A stretch of DNA of 6,412 bases. Source: NIOZ-UU13 sp041862635. GTDB taxonomy: Bacteria > Planctomycetota > Phycisphaerae > Sedimentisphaerales > Anaerobacaceae. The notes below the pieces were generated by a model. It was not told where the DNA came from. It did not search any database and saw only the letters and a list, made by a program, of their open reading frames with translations. The stretch spans positions 1-6,412 of the forward strand of contig JBGVTO010000298.1 of NCBI GenBank assembly GCA_041862635.1, read 5' to 3'. Made by a program: the position numbers and the translations under genes. Of this stretch, positions 4,747 through 6,412 are shown piece by piece; position 1 is the first letter of the stretch; each line of letters begins with the position of its first letter.

Positions 4747-4789
4747 AAAAAGTGCCCCTGCTGCATCCGGGGAGGATGAAAACAGGGGC
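4747..4789 (-). terminator. Terminator of small RNA C
   Basis: Identical to terminator B: outer stem GCCCCTG (4783-4789) with CAGGGGC (4754-4760), inner stem CATCC/GGATG, then AC and five Ts (4751-4747) on the minus strand. Confidence 0.7.
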
Positions 4790-4803
4790 GGCGTTCAATC
4801 AAC
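4747..4803 (-). ncRNA. Predicted small RNA C (~57 nt), identical to B
   Basis: Same predicted transcript as small RNA B, base for base, with the two-stage hairpin and UCCCC apical loop. Its promoter differs from B's and is closer to consensus, so the same RNA would be made from two loci with different promoter strength or control. It is transcribed away from the secreted-protein gene at 5322, whose promoter lies about 130 bp upstream in the opposite orientation. Function and expression are inferred. Confidence 0.7.
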
Positions 4804-4809
4804 AAAACG

Positions 4810-4837
4810 ATTATACATCTTCTGTTAGTAATGTCAA
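4810..4837 (-). promoter_or_regulatory. Sigma70 promoter of small RNA C
   Basis: Minus strand: TTGACA (4832-4837), 16-bp spacer, TATAAT (4810-4815). Both hexamers match the consensus perfectly; only the spacer is 1 bp short of ideal. Confidence 0.82.
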
Positions 4838-4954
4838 GGGAATTTGCAGAAATATTTGCAAAAATATTTTACCCCTCAAGACGAGCTTGTTGTTTAAATG
4901 GCCTGTGAGGTGCCTTAAACACAACCACATCAAGAATAAATACCCACTCATAAT

Positions 4955-4991
4955 CCAGAGATTTTCCTTGACGGGAAGGTAACTTCTCTGG
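4955..4991. promoter_or_regulatory. Dyad overlapping the 4968-4997 promoter
   Basis: CCAGAGA (4955-4961) and TCTCTGG (4985-4991) form a perfect 7-bp inverted repeat with a 23-bp centre. A smaller CCTT/AAGG dyad sits inside (4966-4979). The arms bracket the -35 box and end exactly at the -10 box, the position expected for a repressor site. It could also fold as RNA if transcribed from upstream, but no T run follows. Confidence 0.45.
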
Positions 4992-4997
4992 TATAAA
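4968..4997 (+). promoter_or_regulatory. Sigma70-like promoter for the secreted-protein gene
   Basis: TTGACG (4968-4973), 18-bp spacer, TATAAA (4992-4997); each box matches five of six consensus bases. The start would be near 5004, giving a long leader of about 318 nt before the ATG at 5322. The leader holds a small inverted repeat (TATATG-aag-CATATA, 5074-5088) and the possible 31-codon ORF at 5176; I see no riboswitch that I can name. Confidence 0.52.
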
Positions 4998-5175
4998 TAA
5001 AATGGTTAAAATCTGTGGTTTTTGTCTTCTAAAGTGTGAAATATTTGTAGTTTTTCGATAGAGGATGAGCTATTATATGAAGCATATAGTCTTAAGTAAG
5101 AACTTTGTGCTTGGTGAGAGGTAACTTTTCCATTTCAATTAATAATTTATACAGGGCTTTTGAAGGAAGGAGGTA

Positions 5176-5271
5176 ATGGCAGCCCTAAGAAATTTAGGAA
5201 TTTCGATTCGCAATTCTCGAAGGTGCTTTTTCTTGATGCTTTTTGAAGAAAACGGATGTTTTGGTGTGTAG
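5176..5271 (+). CDS. Possible 31-aa leader ORF
   Basis: Reads MAALRNLGISIRNSRRCFFL, then MLFEENGCFGV, followed by TAG, within the leader of the secreted-protein gene and 50 nt upstream of its start. A purine-rich GAAGGAAGGAGG (5162-5173) precedes it; the strongest part, AAGGAGG, is only 2 nt from the ATG, too close for good initiation, while the first AAGG is at a usable distance. It could be a regulatory leader peptide, or a chance frame after a decoy ribosome site. No family is recognised. Confidence 0.28.
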   Translation: MAALRNLGISIRNSRRCFFLMLFEENGCFGV

Positions 5272-5321
5272 CCAAAGCGAAATTTCCTATCAGTTTTCAG
5301 TTAAAATTAGGAGGAAAAAAA

Positions 5322-6412
5322 ATGAAAAATCTAGTGTTTGTATTCGTAGTCGCATTTGCATTTTGCACGACGGCTATGGCTTCTGACATAGCGTTCTATG
5401 TCGGGCAATGGAACACCGATGGCTGGTATGATGAATCGCAGTTCGAAGACGTTGAGACGATAATTGCCCAAACTGGAGGTCTGTTCAAGGATATCCAGCA
5501 GTTCGATGACGACCAGTTTGATGAATTTGGTGCATGGGTAGATGAGAGAACGAATAATGGTGTAATGGACATTATCTGGCTTAACGGATGCATGCCGAGT
5601 GTCCTCTATCAATTCCCAAACGTTGATCCGGATGGCTCGCGTGCTGAAGAGTGGCTCGATGGCGGAAACATGTTTATAAATGTCGGCGACTGGTTTGGCT
5701 ACATGTCGTATGAAGGTGGATCTCGATCAGCTGACAACGCCGCAGATGGTGCCGCGAACATCCTTGACCTTTCTCCTGATATTATCGCTTTCGGTGATGG
5801 TACTCAGTTGACGGTGACACCGACAGGTAAGGAATATCTACCCAGTCTCAATGACCCTGCCAAAACTGATAGACCAGTTGTTCTTGCTGAGGTTCAAGCT
5901 CCCTGGGAAGTTGCTGCGATATTCGCATCTACGGGTGGCACAGATGCCGCAGGCGCAGAAGCACAGGCTGATCCTGTTGTTATTCACAACACAGAGACTG
6001 GCGGTTACGTCGCTTTTATAAACCAAGCTGCTGGTGGTCCTGATGGCTGGATAGACGACAGAGGTTTGACCTCTGCTGAGTTCATCGGCAACTGGGTAAG
6101 CACTGTGTTAGGCGACCAACCGCTCGCTGTGGCTTCCAACCCGAAGAATGGTGCCATGCTTGAGGATACCTGGGCGAACCTTAGTTGGCGGGCGGGAGAT
6201 TTTGCGGTCTCACATGATGTGTACTTGGGCGATAATTTTGATGATGTGAACGACGGCGCCGCCGAGACATTCCAGGGCAACCAGACTGCAACTTCTTTAA
6301 CTATCGGTTTTCCCGGATTTCCTTATCCGGATGGTCTTATTCGGGGCACGACTTACTACTGGCGGATTGATGAGGTTAATGACACTGAGCCGAATAGTCC
6401 CTGGAAGGGCGA
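5322..6412 (+). CDS. Large secreted protein with Fn3-like planctomycete module (3' truncated)
   Basis: Open from ATG 5322 to the right edge: 363 complete codons, no stop, so the protein continues. AGGAGG (5309-5314) sits 7 nt before the ATG, a textbook ribosome site. A signal peptide covers 1-20 (MKNLVFVFVVAFAFCTTAMA) with cleavage before SD. Residues 22-265 form one alpha/beta-looking domain with alternating hydrophobic strands (IAFYVG, MDIIWLNG, NMFINVGDW, VVIHNTETGGYVAFINQ); this is reminiscent of ThuA/glutamine-amidotransferase-like folds, but I see no diagnostic catalytic triad and do not assign an activity. From about 268 a beta-sandwich module starts (ASNPKNGAMLEDTWANLSWR), with HDVYLGDNFDDVNDG (298-312) and GTTYYWRIDEVND (342-354), the recurrent Fn3-like unit of Phycisphaerae surface proteins. 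It is often followed by LamG-type or anchoring domains, which would lie beyond the window. Confidence 0.85.
   Translation, partial: MKNLVFVFVVAFAFCTTAMASDIAFYVGQWNTDGWYDESQFEDVETIIAQTGGLFKDIQQFDDDQFDEFGAWVDERTNNGVMDIIWLNGCMPSVLYQFPNVDPDGSRAEEWLDGGNMFINVGDWFGYMSYEGGSRSADNAADGAANILDLSPDIIAFGDGTQLTVTPTGKEYLPSLNDPAKTDRPVVLAEVQAPWEVAAIFASTGGTDAAGAEAQADPVVIHNTETGGYVAFINQAAGGPDGWIDDRGLTSAEFIGNWVSTVLGDQPLAVASNPKNGAMLEDTWANLSWRAGDFAVSHDVYLGDNFDDVNDGAAETFQGNQTATSLTIGFPGFPYPDGLIRGTTYYWRIDEVNDTEPNSPWKG

Larger units (their letters stand above)
4740..4918. repeat. Dispersed repeat copy 2 (contains small RNA C)
   Basis: Direct repeat of 1847-2021: 4740-4807 is identical to 1847-1914, with drifting similarity on to about 4918. 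Similarity also extends leftwards in weaker form into the small RNA D promoter, so the duplicated block probably covered two RNA genes (A-B and D-C). Confidence 0.92.

Noticed and set aside
1847..4918. The small RNA repeats as insertion-sequence or MITE ends
   Set aside because: No terminal inverted repeats bounding the copies, no target-site duplications and no transposase. The internal order of promoter, stem and U run is better explained by transcription units, although past mobility is not excluded.
4541..4982. Two plus-strand ORFs of 65 and 76 codons (4541-4738, 4752-4982)
   Set aside because: They run antisense across the small RNA promoters and hairpins, lack ribosome sites and have compositions expected of chance frames.
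5004..5321. Riboswitch in the secreted-protein leader
   Set aside because: I looked for conserved cores such as those of cyclic-di-GMP, cobalamin and SAM riboswitches and found no convincing match by eye; an Infernal scan would be decisive.

Overview
The window most resembles a chromosome fragment from a Planctomycetota bacterium, probably of the Phycisphaerae type. Three protein features point there: a prepilin-like protein of the H-X9-D(G) class with the long 'VGLKELW...W' tail typical of that phylum; a secreted protein with the 'HDVYLG.-FDDVN...TYYWRIDEVN' module repeated in Phycisphaerae surface proteins; and a GH10 xylanase with an N-terminal beta extension and a short C-terminal beta tail. 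This assignment is inference from protein style; no rRNA or marker gene is present.

Layout. 1-160 is a perfect-to-near-perfect 16-bp tandem repeat running off the left edge. 236-1498 (minus) encodes a secreted GH10 endo-xylanase with its own sigma70-like promoter at 1639-1667. 1723-1944 holds two predicted small RNA genes (A, B) on the minus strand. 2133-2615 (plus) encodes a GspG-like pseudopilin and converges on 2741-3508 (minus), a planctomycete H-X9-D prepilin-like protein. 3509-4084 is non-coding, with a promoter, a dispersed repeat copy, a nested inverted/tandem repeat and a second copy of the pseudopilin-type promoter and leader. 4085-4436 (plus) holds two possible small genes, the second a single-pass membrane protein. 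4437-4837 holds three more predicted minus-strand small RNA genes (E, D, C). 4955-5321 is a promoter with a dyad and a leader of about 320 nt containing a possible 31-codon ORF. 5322 to the right edge is a large secreted protein, truncated by the window.

The most striking content is the set of five small RNA genes. Each has a sigma70-like promoter (four have exact TATAAT -10 boxes; -35 boxes TTGACA/TTGACT/TTGATT/TTAAGC at 16-17 bp), a start a few bases later, and a GC-rich hairpin followed by a U run, giving predicted transcripts of only about 57-101 nt. The hairpin loops are C/U-rich and carry CCUCC, UCCCC or CUCCU, complementary to Shine-Dalgarno sequences. B and C lie in a 68-bp identical repeat, A and D are diverged paralogues whose stems keep pairing through compensatory changes, and A-B/D-C look like a duplicated two-gene block. 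This fits a lineage-specific family of anti-Shine-Dalgarno regulatory RNAs sitting beside secretion and polysaccharide-degradation genes. The RNAs and their targets are predictions from sequence alone.
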